The translations under genes and the position numbers were made by a program. From Thalassobacillus cyri (GTDB taxonomy: Bacteria; Bacillota; Bacilli; Bacillales; Halobacillaceae): a stretch of DNA of 64,000 bases. The notes beneath the pieces were generated by a model that was not told the origin of the DNA, searched no databases, and was given only the letters and a program-made list of their open reading frames with translations. Below, one piece after another: positions 28,574-37,048 of this stretch; position 1 is the first letter of the stretch; every line of letters starts with the position of its first letter. Location of the stretch: the NCBI RefSeq assembly GCF_900107755.1, contig NZ_FNQR01000001.1:1-64000 (forward strand), in the 5' to 3' direction.

Positions 28574-29347
28574 ATGGTAACGGTCAATCGCAAATTTATC
28601 GAAGGAATCCCTGTATTAGTAATCGTAGAAGCAGAAAAATATGATCAGCCGCTCCCTGTCGTTACATATTTTCATGGGTTCACCTCAGCTAAAGAACATA
28701 ACTTGGCACAGGCTTATCTTTTAGCACGTAAAGGCTTCCGGGTACTGCTGCCGGACAGCATGGATCACGGAGAAAGGGCAGTGGAGCAGACCCAGGAAGA
28801 ACTGCAGTTCAAGTTCTGGGACATTGTCCTGGCCAATTTAGAAGAGCTTAAAAAAATTAAGACAGCAATTGACGATAAGGGCTGGACAAAAGGACAGCGG
28901 TTTATTGTGGCCGGAACCAGTATGGGAGGCGTCACCACATCCGCGGCTCTTACGCAATACCCATGGATAGATGGCGCTGCAGTCATGATGGGCTCCCCTA
29001 AACCAGTAGAATTTGCGCAAAAGATGATTGCTGATGTCCGTAATATGGGTGTGGAAATGCCGATAACTGAAGAGCAAATGGACGCATTGATGAAAGCTTT
29101 GTCTGAAATCGACCTGTCCCGCCAGGTGGAAAAGCTCCATGGCCGCCCTATCTTCTTCTGGCATGGAGATGCAGATCCTGTCGTACCATTCGAGCATTCC
29201 TATGACTTTTACAATGAAGCGATCCATCATTATAAAAATCCGGAAAATATCCGGTTCCTGCGGGAAATCGGAAAAGATCATAAAGTGACTCGATTCGCAA
29301 TTCTGGAAATGGTCGATTGGATGGATAATCAATTTAATACCTATTAA
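28574..29347 (+). CDS. yitV: Alpha/beta-hydrolase esterase (YitV type)
   Basis: A 257-residue alpha/beta hydrolase: HGFTSAKE oxyanion region near 34, nucleophile Ser116 in AGTSMGG, Asp201 in HGDADPVVP and His236 in GKDHKVT. No signal peptide, so cytosolic. Position after yitU and before yitW matches B. subtilis. The natural ester substrate is unknown. ATG at 28574 is chosen; AAGAAGGG lies 11 bases before it. Confidence 0.85.
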   Translation: MVTVNRKFIEGIPVLVIVEAEKYDQPLPVVTYFHGFTSAKEHNLAQAYLLARKGFRVLLPDSMDHGERAVEQTQEELQFKFWDIVLANLEELKKIKTAIDDKGWTKGQRFIVAGTSMGGVTTSAALTQYPWIDGAAVMMGSPKPVEFAQKMIADVRNMGVEMPITEEQMDALMKALSEIDLSRQVEKLHGRPIFFWHGDADPVVPFEHSYDFYNEAIHHYKNPENIRFLREIGKDHKVTRFAILEMVDWMDNQFNTY

Positions 29348-29422
29348 GTGATAGGAATCATTTTAATCACTGAAGAATTTTGTTTATAATAAGAATGAAC
29401 ATTCAGGAAGGGGGAACGATTC

Positions 29423-29737
29423 GTGGAAGATAAAGCATTGGAAGAAAATCTTATGGGCGCACTTGAAAACGTCATTGACCCTGAACTTGGGATAGATATC
29501 GTAAACTTGGGACTTGTTTATGGTGTAGATGTGGACGAAAACAACACATGCACGGTGACAATGACCTTGACTGCAATGGGTTGTCCGTTAGCAGGTGTCA
29601 TTGAGCAAGATGTGAAACGTGCGCTTGCTGACATTCCGGAAGTAGACGAAGTGGTCGTGAACATTGTATGGAATCCGCCTTGGACAAAGGACAAGATGAG
29701 TCGCTATGCGAAAATCGCGTTAGGAATTCCAGATTGA
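29423..29737 (+). CDS. yitW: MIP18/DUF59 (SufT-like) protein
   Basis: A 104-residue metal-sulfur cluster assembly factor: DPELGIDIVNLGLVY near residue 18 and MTLTAMGCPLAG with the single conserved Cys near 53. SufT-type proteins help mature Fe-S proteins. GTG start with AAGGGGGAA six bases ahead. A second copy of this family lies at 31292-31588. Confidence 0.86.
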   Translation: MEDKALEENLMGALENVIDPELGIDIVNLGLVYGVDVDENNTCTVTMTLTAMGCPLAGVIEQDVKRALADIPEVDEVVVNIVWNPPWTKDKMSRYAKIALGIPD

Positions 29738-29752
29738 TTTCAAAGAGTGAGA

Positions 29753-29780
29753 GGCTCTGCCGGCAACGGCAGAGCCTTTT
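29753..29780 (+). terminator. yitW terminator
   Basis: GGCTCTGCCG/CGGCAGAGCC, a perfect 10-bp stem with a GCAA loop, then TTTT. Confidence 0.85.
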
Positions 29781-29867
29781 GGTTATCTGGGAGAGTTACT
29801 GTAATTGTCACAGCATTTTTTAAACAATAGTTTTAAACTGTACATAGAGAATAAAGGGGGAGCGCAT

Positions 29868-30395
29868 ATGCCGAAAGCCAGTTCTTTTCCGATCATTCAA
29901 GTGATCGGGTATAAAAACAGCGGGAAAACAACGATGGTGAACCGTCTGATTCGCTACGCTTCGGATCATAATATTAAAACTGCTTCGCTGAAGCACCATG
30001 GCCACCAGGATAGTTTGACACCGATCCACGCGGGTACAGACAGTTATACACATAAAGAGTCGGGTGCTTTTATAACGGGAGTAGAAGGCGGCGGATCCTT
30101 GCAACTGGAGTTCGGTGAGGATATCGACGTTTCCCTCGATCAGCTGATTAAAATTTATGAAAGCTTTTCTCCAGGATTACTGGTGGTGGAAGGGTACAAA
30201 CAAGAAGTACATCCCAAAATTGTCATGATTCGGAAAGAAGCGGACCTCGAATTGATTACAACCGTCTCCAATATTAAAGCGATCATCCGATGGAACGCTC
30301 AACTGGAGAATCCATCCGAAGATATTCCGGTGTTTGAGTTAGAGCATATTGATGACCATTTAGCGGAATTGATATATTTGTGTAAAGAGGTGTAA
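29868..30395 (+). CDS. mobB: Molybdopterin-guanine dinucleotide biosynthesis protein MobB
   Basis: A 175-residue P-loop GTP-binding adapter in molybdenum cofactor synthesis, with Walker A GYKNSGKT at 14-21 and the MobB stretch LKHHGHQDS. The ATG at 29868 has AAAGGGGGAG five bases ahead. It begins an operon with moaE (three-base gap) and moaD (overlap). The other moa/moe genes are not in this window. Confidence 0.9.
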   Translation: MPKASSFPIIQVIGYKNSGKTTMVNRLIRYASDHNIKTASLKHHGHQDSLTPIHAGTDSYTHKESGAFITGVEGGGSLQLEFGEDIDVSLDQLIKIYESFSPGLLVVEGYKQEVHPKIVMIRKEADLELITTVSNIKAIIRWNAQLENPSEDIPVFELEHIDDHLAELIYLCKEV

Positions 30396-30398
30396 GTT

Positions 30399-30866
30399 AT
30401 GAGCGAAAAATTTTGGATTTCTGAGCAACCATTGAATATACAGGAAGTAGTTGATCTCGTAACCAGAAGAGAAGCAGGGGCCATTAACACGTTTATTGGT
30501 ACGGTTCGTGAGTTCACGAAAGGAAATCGGACGCTTTATTTGGAATATCAATCTTATGTACCGATGGCTGAAAAAAAGCTTGCCCAAATCGGTGATGAAA
30601 TTAACGAAAAATGGCCAGACGCCGACACGGCGATTGCCCACCGGATCGGACATTTGGATATTACCGATATAGCGGTTGTCATTGCTGTATCCACGCCACA
30701 CCGGGCCGATTCCTATGATGCAAGCCGTTATGCCATCGAGCGTATTAAAGAAATCGTTCCTATATGGAAAAAGGAACACTGGGAAAATGGGGAAGAGTGG
30801 ATTGGTGATCAAAAGGAACAGAAAGCTTACCCGCAAGGACAACCAGATGAGGAGGATTTGATATGA
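30399..30866 (+). CDS. moaE: Molybdopterin synthase catalytic subunit MoaE
   Basis: Large subunit that inserts the two dithiolene sulfurs of molybdopterin using MoaD thiocarboxylate. 155 residues with INTFIGTVRE near 29, HRAD at 101-104 and the catalytic lysine motif PIWKKEHW near 121. GAGGTG lies six bases before the ATG. Its last codons overlap moaD (ATGA), so the two subunits are translationally coupled. Confidence 0.92.
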   Translation: MSEKFWISEQPLNIQEVVDLVTRREAGAINTFIGTVREFTKGNRTLYLEYQSYVPMAEKKLAQIGDEINEKWPDADTAIAHRIGHLDITDIAVVIAVSTPHRADSYDASRYAIERIKEIVPIWKKEHWENGEEWIGDQKEQKAYPQGQPDEEDLI

Positions 30867-31096
30867 ATAAAATTCTATTATTTGCCGGACTTCAGGAAAA
30901 GGCAGGCCAGGCTGAAGTAGAGCTTAATGCCGTAAATAAAAGCATCGCAGAAATAAAATCCATGCTGAAAGAAAGCTACCAGATGGAGGAAATCGATACA
31001 TCGATGGCAGCGGTCAACGAAGAGTACGCCAATGGTGACTTTGTCGTGAAAGAAGGAGATACGATTGCCTTTATCCCCCCGGTCAGCGGTGGCTGA
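30863..31096 (+). CDS. moaD: Molybdopterin synthase sulfur carrier MoaD
   Basis: A 77-residue ubiquitin-fold sulfur carrier ending IPPVSGG; the terminal Gly-Gly is adenylated and thiocarboxylated to feed MoaE. GAGGAGG in the moaE 3' end serves as ribosome-binding site. Confidence 0.92.
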   Translation: MNKILLFAGLQEKAGQAEVELNAVNKSIAEIKSMLKESYQMEEIDTSMAAVNEEYANGDFVVKEGDTIAFIPPVSGG

Positions 31097-31110
31097 TTAG
31101 ATGACTGGAA

Positions 31111-31240
31111 GTGAGACATTTCTTTTGTGTATGAGCCAAAAGGGCTTATATATGGGGGGGTTTATCCCCGATGAGAGACAATCCCGCTAATAAGGGAGAG
31201 TAGCGAAAAAAGAGAGACAGATATAGTCTTAAGAGAGACA
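31111..31240 (+). repeat. Interspersed GAGAGACA octamers
   Basis: GAGAGACA occurs at 31173, 31212 and 31233, with the variant GTGAGACA at 31111, all in the same direction in this geneless stretch. Similar octamers recur at 43.35-43.42 kb. A run of seven G at 31154-31160 pairs loosely with TATCCCC. Meaning unknown. Confidence 0.4.
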
Positions 31241-31250
31241 TTCCACGTAC

Positions 31251-31290
31251 AAAAATGCTCAGCGCCCAAGTGAGGGAGCTGAGCATTTTC
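31251..31290. terminator. Bidirectional terminator after moaD and the DUF59 gene
   Basis: AAAATGCTCAGC and GCTGAGCATTTT form a perfect 12-bp stem. It is placed right after the stop of the minus-strand DUF59 gene. Confidence 0.8.
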
Positions 31291-31291
31291 A

Positions 31292-31588
31292 CTACATCAA
31301 CATTTCTTTGGCGCGGCTGCTCATTTTTTCCGGCGACCAGGCAGGATGCCAGACCAGCTCGACATGGACATCATTGACTTCATCTACCCCATAGATCATT
31401 GCTTCTGCGCCGCTGACGATACTGTCATGGAGTGGGCAGCCGGGAGTGGTCAACGTCATTTGCACATGAACATCGTTTGTTTCGTTCACATCTATTTTAT
31501 AGACAAGCCCCAGGTCAACGATATTGATGCCAAGTTCCGGGTCAATCACTTGATATAGTGCTTCTTCGACTTGTTTAGTCAAATCCAT
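31292..31588 (-). CDS. Second MIP18/DUF59 (SufT-like) protein
   Basis: 98 residues with the same family core as yitW (DPELGINIVDLGLVYKI and MTLTTPGCPLHDS), clearly a paralogue rather than a duplicate. AAGGAG lies nine bases before the ATG. It ends a probable leftward operon with the oxidase-like membrane protein and two DUF2249 proteins, which suggests it matures or repairs metal cofactors under nitrosative or low-oxygen conditions. Confidence 0.87.
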   Translation of the reverse strand: MDLTKQVEEALYQVIDPELGINIVDLGLVYKIDVNETNDVHVQMTLTTPGCPLHDSIVSGAEAMIYGVDEVNDVHVELVWHPAWSPEKMSSRAKEMLM

Positions 31589-31605
31589 GATAAATCACTC
31601 CTTGG

Positions 31606-32853
31606 TTATCTAGTTAAAACACGGAAGATTGAGCCTGCGTATAACAGCGAAACAATCGTTAAAAGTCCCTGAGCTGTAAAAACTGATACTGGCATTTCCA
31701 GCATGGCGGTGACCGCCAGTATTAGCACTCCGGCAGTCATGGCCGCGAAAAGAATGGTACCCCATTTTTCCTGGATCATTTCCTTCAATGTCGGTACATC
31801 TTTTTTACCGACACTGCCGGAATACTTATGGGTCCACCATAAAAATGGAACTATTTTGTAAAGATAACCCATGATGCTGAAAATGATCCACATCATGATG
31901 TAAAGATAGATCATCCAGCTCCAGATGGTAACATCCTTGACGTGGAACATACTCATAACCAGGGCGGATGTATGGATCACCCACCCGAAGCAAATGGAGA
32001 CTAACGAGAAAACAAACGGCTGATCGAGCTTTTTTTTGATTCGCTTTGTGACTATTTCCTCCATGTCGACGGCATAGCCGGTAAAACCGATCCATAGGAA
32101 GCCCCATCCGAATGTCAGCAGCCAGCCGGCAGAAGACCACACACCAAGTATCAGCAGTATAAGGCCAGAAACATAACTGATAAAAGCAGGCTTTGCCCAT
32201 CGCATTGAAAAGCCATGAGAGAGGCTGAACATGGGCACCATTTTATAGGAAAAGCCAAAAATTAAAAGCGTAAACCAGCCAGTAAGGCCGAAAATCAAAT
32301 GAGATTTGAACAAAGAGTCATAATAGACGAGCGTTCCGAACGCCAGGTTCCAGGTCAAAAAAAGTCCGGCCAGAATCGTCAGTAAGAAGAATACTAGTGC
32401 TCCACCGACAAACCAGCTCATGATATTTGCTTTTTCCTGCTTAAGTAAAGTCATACCGATTTGAAACAAGAACATTAAAATACCGAGGACTGTCAGGCTC
32501 CCTGCAATGATCGCGGCGTCAGGTTTCAGGGACAGCGCTATTGATAAACCAGCAACCCCGACAGCTGTTATAAAAAATTGAATGAAGCCGAATCTTTCAT
32601 TCCAAATCGGTGTCAAAAAAGCGACAGGAACGAGCTGGTACATGGCACCCATGACGACCATCACCGCCCATCCCAGTAAGAGGAAGTGGGCGGCCATCCA
32701 TAAGTCAGGCATTCGGAATATCCCGTTGCTCAAAGCAGCAGTGTTCATCCATAAAAGCGACTGGGCAGCGATAAAGGATACCAGGCCAAAAAGGATGAAG
32801 GCGAGCGGCAGTTTGATATTGGTTTCTGTTTTGGTCTGCATCTGCGGTATCAT
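31606..32853 (-). CDS. 12-helix oxidase-like membrane protein, unknown
   Basis: A 415-residue membrane protein with about 12 helices. A pattern ending in YQ/YK-xVP recurs three times: AHFLLLGWAVMVVMGAMYQLVPV (His56), SHLIFGLTGWFTLLIFGFSYKMVP (His185) and FSIMGYLYKIVPFLWW; further His at 213, 294, 304 and 342 could ligate haem or metal. It recalls heme-copper-oxidase-type or NnrS-like membrane proteins but I cannot assign a family securely. It lies with DUF59 and DUF2249 genes opposite the NO reductase, so a role in NO or low-oxygen metabolism is inferred. ATG at 32853 follows GGTGAT. Confidence 0.7.
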   Translation of the reverse strand: MIPQMQTKTETNIKLPLAFILFGLVSFIAAQSLLWMNTAALSNGIFRMPDLWMAAHFLLLGWAVMVVMGAMYQLVPVAFLTPIWNERFGFIQFFITAVGVAGLSIALSLKPDAAIIAGSLTVLGILMFLFQIGMTLLKQEKANIMSWFVGGALVFFLLTILAGLFLTWNLAFGTLVYYDSLFKSHLIFGLTGWFTLLIFGFSYKMVPMFSLSHGFSMRWAKPAFISYVSGLILLILGVWSSAGWLLTFGWGFLWIGFTGYAVDMEEIVTKRIKKKLDQPFVFSLVSICFGWVIHTSALVMSMFHVKDVTIWSWMIYLYIMMWIIFSIMGYLYKIVPFLWWTHKYSGSVGKKDVPTLKEMIQEKWGTILFAAMTAGVLILAVTAMLEMPVSVFTAQGLLTIVSLLYAGSIFRVLTR

Positions 32854-32854
32854 G

Positions 32855-33070
32855 TTAATCACCAGATTTCGTAATTGTTATCCGGAAGCTCCCATCTTCT
32901 TGTTGAACCGTTTCATAAAGATGGCCAAGTTCGTCAAGTTCAGCGAATAAAAACATCGGGCGGCGGTCATTGATGATGACAAGTGCTTCCTTATCGGTCA
33001 ATTCCTCAAGTGCCGTCAGGGTCCGCATCATCGGCTGTGGCGGTTCTAACCCACGGTTATCAAGTATCAT
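32855..33070 (-). CDS. DUF2249 protein (TusA-like fold)
   Basis: 71 residues beginning ILDNRGLEPPQPMMRTL, which is the DUF2249 signature. Such small proteins resemble the sulfur carrier TusA but lack its Cys-Pro motif. It overlaps the preceding DUF2249 gene by four bases (ATGA) and ends two bases before the start of the membrane-protein gene, so the set is one operon. Confidence 0.8.
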   Translation of the reverse strand: MILDNRGLEPPQPMMRTLTALEELTDKEALVIINDRRPMFLFAELDELGHLYETVQQEDGSFRITITKSGD

Positions 33071-33318
33071 TGCAATCCACCATCCCGTTTATAAAAAGTG
33101 ACTTGCCAGTGTTTTGGCTCCACTTGCTCTAAATGATGATCAAATCCCTTTTTATCCAACACCTTTAGTAAGGGGATCGGTTTGAACGGTGCGTGCAGCA
33201 GGAGTGCTTCACCATCCTTCAAACTTTTTATGGTATCCATGATTTTATGGAACGGGTCATTTTTCAGTTTCAAATCTTCCCTGACGTCCAACTCTACGAT
33301 AGCAGCTTGTTCTGACAT
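33067..33318 (-). CDS. DUF2249 protein
   Basis: 83 residues from ATG 33318 (GGGGTGAT ahead): VELDVREDLKLKNDPFHKIMDTIKSLKDGEALLLHAPFKPIPLLKVL. This is the DUF2249 fold with the family's D-x-R and P-x-P-L-x-x-L elements. It is first gene of the leftward operon, 69 bases after the Crp-type regulator's stop. Function is unknown; genomic association with NO reductase is the main clue. Confidence 0.8.
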   Translation of the reverse strand: MSEQAAIVELDVREDLKLKNDPFHKIMDTIKSLKDGEALLLHAPFKPIPLLKVLDKKGFDHHLEQVEPKHWQVTFYKRDGGLQ

Positions 33319-33395
33319 ATTTATCACCCCATCATTGATTTATACCCCTATGATAATCATTTTCAATTAAACAGGAAGTGATGATCGTCACAGGG

Positions 33396-34088
33396 TTAGA
33401 AGAGTTCTTCCTCCAATGCTTCCGGGTGTAATTTGAAATAGCCGTCAAAATCGGTGTAGACGAGATTGTTTTTCTTCAGCTGTGTCAGTGTCCGGCTGAC
33501 GGTTTCCCGGCTCGATCCGATCATGTTGGCAAGTTCCCGGTTGGTGAAATGGGAATGGAGCTTTACCCAGCCATCTTTTTCTTCCTTACCGTACAACTTG
33601 CCCAGCCGGATCAATAGCATGATGATCTGCTCATAGGTGTTATGAAGAATCTGTTCTTCCAGCCGGTTATGCAGGTCGACGATTTTATCTCCGAGTACCT
33701 TGAAGAGCTTTACGGAAATCTCGGGATGATTAATCAATGTCTGTTCAAAGGAAGGAATCGGAATATGAACGAGCATTGCTTCATCTAATATTTCCGCATG
33801 AGCCGGGCATTCATCTTTCCGAAAGAAACCCTGGTGGGGAAACATGTCGCCAGGCTGAAGTACGTTGACGATCTGTTCTTTACCGTGAAAGTCTGTTTTA
33901 TAGATTTTCACTCTTCCTTTATTGATGAAATATACATTCTGCAAGGGATCCCCTTGCATGAAAACATGGGTGCCGGCTCTGTATCGGCGGGATTTAGCCA
34001 GTTCAAGGACTGGTTCCATTTCTATATCTGTCAAATCTTTGAATATAGGAACATTCTGTAACAATTGTTGTGTAGAATGGAATTTCAC
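33396..34088 (-). CDS. Crp/Fnr family regulator beside NO reductase
   Basis: A 230-residue cyclic-nucleotide-fold regulator with C-terminal winged helix FTNRELANMIGSSRETVSRTL. It has no cysteine cluster, so it is not an Fe-S Fnr; how it senses its signal cannot be read. Divergent from the NO reductase gene, with a 13-bp inverted repeat between them, it is the obvious candidate regulator of that gene. The GTG at 34088 is preferred since AAAGGA lies eight bases before it; an ATG at 34097 abuts that site. Confidence 0.82.
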   Translation of the reverse strand: MKFHSTQQLLQNVPIFKDLTDIEMEPVLELAKSRRYRAGTHVFMQGDPLQNVYFINKGRVKIYKTDFHGKEQIVNVLQPGDMFPHQGFFRKDECPAHAEILDEAMLVHIPIPSFEQTLINHPEISVKLFKVLGDKIVDLHNRLEEQILHNTYEQIIMLLIRLGKLYGKEEKDGWVKLHSHFTNRELANMIGSSRETVSRTLTQLKKNNLVYTDFDGYFKLHPEALEEELF

Positions 34089-34126
34089 ATTAAACATCCT
34101 TTCTTATCCAATTTCTACTATATATT

Positions 34127-34158
34127 GTAGCATCAAAAACAGGTATTTTTGATACTAC
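34127..34158. promoter_or_regulatory. Inverted repeat between regulator and NO reductase genes
   Basis: GTAGCATCAAAAA (34127-34139) and TTTTTGATACTAC (34146-34158) pair at 12 of 13 positions over a six-base spacer. It sits just upstream of a possible promoter, TTGAAC-16-TATACG (34162-34189), facing the NO reductase gene. A likely operator for the divergent Crp-type regulator. Confidence 0.5.
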
Positions 34159-34291
34159 TTTTTGAACAATTTATAACTATCTTTATACGTTGGCTGTGAT
34201 GAAAATCATAGGTGTCTGTTGCTTCTTCTCACACCCGGATGAAAATTACAGGAGTAACATGAAGGCATACAAACGAAAGGATGTGAACGTG

Positions 34292-36658
34292 ATGGGTGTT
34301 CGCAAACTGGAGGAATGGCAGCAGAAAGAAGCCAAACCTACCACGAAAAACGGATTACTTAAATCTATTTTAATCGTTACTTTATTAGCAAGCTTCACAG
34401 TTTTAATCGTTGGGGGATTTTGGATATTCGAAAATATGGCCCCTCGTCCGATGGAAGCGACCAGCTCAGACGGAGAAGTCGTCATGACGCAGGATTCCAT
34501 CATCGGCGGTCAGGCTGTGTTCCAAAAATATGGATTGATGGATTACGGGACGGTCTTAGGACACGGATCCTATATGGGTCCTGACTATACGGCGGAAGCA
34601 CTCAAGGTCTACACCGTCGGTATGCAAGACTTTTACGCCATGAAAGAACACGATCAAGCCTATGCGGACTTGAATCAAGAGCAGCAGACGGTGATCAAAG
34701 AAAAAGTCATAACAGAAATGCGGGTCAACCGGTTTAATGAAGAAACCAGTGAACTGCCGCTGACCGATGCTCAGGTATTTGGACTGGAGCGGGTCGAAGC
34801 TTATTACGAAGATGTATTTAAAAATGGAGATGGCTGGGGGTTAAAAGCCGGCTTGATCCAGGAATCACACGTACCGGGGGAAGGGGAGCGTTTATACGTT
34901 GCAGACAGCGACCAGATTACGCAGATTTCCCATTTCTTCTTCTGGACCGCATGGCTTTCCAGTACAGAGCGGCCAGATGATGATATCACTTATACAAACA
35001 ACTGGCCTTATTTTGAGGATGCCGGGAATACGATGGCTTTCTCGGCGGTCTGGTGGAGTGGTGCCAGTGTCACTGTCTTGATCTTATTCGTCGGTCTGAT
35101 TTTGTTCGTATTCTATCGTTATCATCTTGGCATGCAGGAGGCTTACACCAAGGATAACTATCCGACCTTCAACCTTGCCAAGCAGAGTCTGACATCCTCC
35201 CAGGTGAAGTCAGCCAAGTACTTCCTGGTTGTAGCCTTACTGTTCCTGGTGCAGGTCATGTTCGGTGCCCTGATGGCCCATTATTACGTCGAACCGGATT
35301 CGTTCTTCGGAATGGATTGGATCTTTGAACTATTACCATTTGGCATCGCCAAAGGCTACCATTTGCAGCTTGCAATCTTCTGGATAGCAACCGCATGGCT
35401 GGGGATGGGAATCTTTGTCGCACCAATTGTCGGTGGCCATGAGCCGAAACGTCAAGGTTTACTCGTCGATATTTTATTCTGGGCATTAGTAGTCTTAGTC
35501 GGTGGCTCAATGATCGGCCAATGGCTCGGAGTCAACGGCTATCTTGGCAACCTATGGTTCCTGCTTGGCCACCAGGGCTGGGAATACTTAGAGCTCGGGC
35601 GGATCTGGCAAGTGATTCTCGTTGTCGGAATGCTGATCTGGCTGTTTATCGTCTACCGGGGCATTCGAAATGGTTTGAAAAAAGAACGGGATAAAGGCGG
35701 GCTTGTCCACTTATTATTCTACGCATCGATTGCGGTTCCAGCTTTTTATATCTTTGCATTCTTTATCAACCCAGGTGCCAACTTCACGATGTCTGACTAC
35801 TGGCGCTGGTGGATCATCCATCTTTGGGTAGAAGGTATTTTTGAAGTATTCGCGGTCGTCGTCATCGGTTTCTTGTTAGTACGGATGAAACTGGTTACCA
35901 AGAGTTCTACCGTCAAAGCGCTATACTTCCAGCTGATTATTCTGCTCGGAAGTGGCGTTATCGGTATCGGTCACCACTATTACTATAATGGTTCAGCTGA
36001 AGCCTGGATCGCACTTGGATCTGTCTTCAGTGCCCTGGAAGTTATTCCATTGACATTGCTGGTATTGGAAGCCTATGACCAATACAAAATGATGCGTGAC
36101 GGGGGAGTCGATTTCCCTTACAAAGCCACGTTCTGGTTCCTTATTTCCACAGCGATTTGGAACCTGGTCGGAGCTGGTGTGTTAGGATTCCTTATCAACC
36201 TGCCAGCCGTCAGCTACTTCGAGCATGGACAGTTCTTGACACCAGCTCATGGTCACGGAGCGATGATGGGAGTTTACGGAATGTTCGCGATTGCCGTATT
36301 GCTGTATTCCTTAAGGAATATCGTCCGGCCAGATAAATGGAATGACAAGTGGCTGAAAATCTCTTGTTGGACATTGAACATCGGGCTTGCAGGAATGATT
36401 CTGATTTCCTTATTACCAGTCGGATTCCTGCAATTGAAGGAAGCATTCGAAAGTGGTTACTGGGCGTCCAGGGATTCGTCATTCCTTCAGCAGGATATCA
36501 TTCAGGAGCTATTGACAATCCGTGCAATCCCAGACGTGATTTTCATTATCGGTGTTGTGATTTTAGCGGTCTTCGCAGTGAGATCCATGTTCCATCTCCG
36601 TCCCGCTACACATAAAGAAGGAGAGCCGCTACCAATCGACGAGGTAGAAGAAGATTAA
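34292..36658 (+). CDS. norB: Quinol-dependent nitric oxide reductase (qNOR)
   Basis: Membrane enzyme reducing two NO to N2O with electrons from menaquinol. The 788-residue protein has the qNOR fusion layout: an N-terminal helix, a roughly 200-residue extracytoplasmic cytochrome-c-like domain without haem-c motif, then the 12-helix NorB domain with GYHLQLAIFWIATAWLG, GHQGWEYLELGR and GHHYYYNGS carrying the haem and Fe(B) histidines. AAAGGA lies ten bases before the chosen ATG; earlier in-frame starts exist from 34190. It probably serves NO detoxification, as no nitrite reductase gene lies in this window. Confidence 0.92.
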   Translation: MGVRKLEEWQQKEAKPTTKNGLLKSILIVTLLASFTVLIVGGFWIFENMAPRPMEATSSDGEVVMTQDSIIGGQAVFQKYGLMDYGTVLGHGSYMGPDYTAEALKVYTVGMQDFYAMKEHDQAYADLNQEQQTVIKEKVITEMRVNRFNEETSELPLTDAQVFGLERVEAYYEDVFKNGDGWGLKAGLIQESHVPGEGERLYVADSDQITQISHFFFWTAWLSSTERPDDDITYTNNWPYFEDAGNTMAFSAVWWSGASVTVLILFVGLILFVFYRYHLGMQEAYTKDNYPTFNLAKQSLTSSQVKSAKYFLVVALLFLVQVMFGALMAHYYVEPDSFFGMDWIFELLPFGIAKGYHLQLAIFWIATAWLGMGIFVAPIVGGHEPKRQGLLVDILFWALVVLVGGSMIGQWLGVNGYLGNLWFLLGHQGWEYLELGRIWQVILVVGMLIWLFIVYRGIRNGLKKERDKGGLVHLLFYASIAVPAFYIFAFFINPGANFTMSDYWRWWIIHLWVEGIFEVFAVVVIGFLLVRMKLVTKSSTVKALYFQLIILLGSGVIGIGHHYYYNGSAEAWIALGSVFSALEVIPLTLLVLEAYDQYKMMRDGGVDFPYKATFWFLISTAIWNLVGAGVLGFLINLPAVSYFEHGQFLTPAHGHGAMMGVYGMFAIAVLLYSLRNIVRPDKWNDKWLKISCWTLNIGLAGMILISLLPVGFLQLKEAFESGYWASRDSSFLQQDIIQELLTIRAIPDVIFIIGVVILAVFAVRSMFHLRPATHKEGEPLPIDEVEED

Positions 36659-36684
36659 TAATCAATGATGTGGAGGAGATTTTT

Positions 36685-36924
36685 ATGAAAAGTCAAGAAT
36701 TCGCTGCTAAGATTTATGCGCCGGAGATTGAACCAAAGATACGTCACCCAAGGATACTGGAAACATTTGATGAACTGGATAGTGGTCAAGTGATGGAGTT
36801 GACCAATGACCACGATCCCCGCCCATTGCGGTACCAGTTCATGGCGGAGCGGGAAAACCAGTTCGAATGGGAATATCTCGAAGAAGGTCCAGAACAGTGG
36901 CGTGTAGCTATTTCTAAAAAATAA
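36685..36924 (+). CDS. DUF2249 protein after NO reductase
   Basis: 79 residues (IRHPRILETFDELDSGQVMELTNDHDPRPLRYQFMAE...WEYLEEGPEQWRVAI), the third DUF2249 protein of the island and a more canonical one. It starts 26 bases after norB with GGAGGAG six bases before ATG, and is followed by a terminator: co-transcribed with norB. Function unknown, plausibly linked to repair or delivery of cofactors under NO stress. Confidence 0.82.
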   Translation: MKSQEFAAKIYAPEIEPKIRHPRILETFDELDSGQVMELTNDHDPRPLRYQFMAERENQFEWEYLEEGPEQWRVAISKK

Positions 36925-36935
36925 TAGGGGAGAGA

Positions 36936-36968
36936 CTGCGGCATGAATCTTTCATGCCGCAGCTTTTT
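36936..36968 (+). terminator. norB-DUF2249 terminator
   Basis: A 12-bp perfect stem CTGCGGCATGAA/TTCATGCCGCAG with a three-base loop, then CTTTTTC. Confidence 0.9.
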
Positions 36969-37048
36969 CATGCGAAGTTCTTTCCTTACTCAATTATCTG
37001 CATATTTTATGAAAACTTTTTGAATAAAGAAGGGAAGTGTCCATGTCT

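Noticed and set aside
31111-31240. CRISPR array
   Set aside because: The octamers are too short and irregularly spaced, and no cas gene lies in the window.
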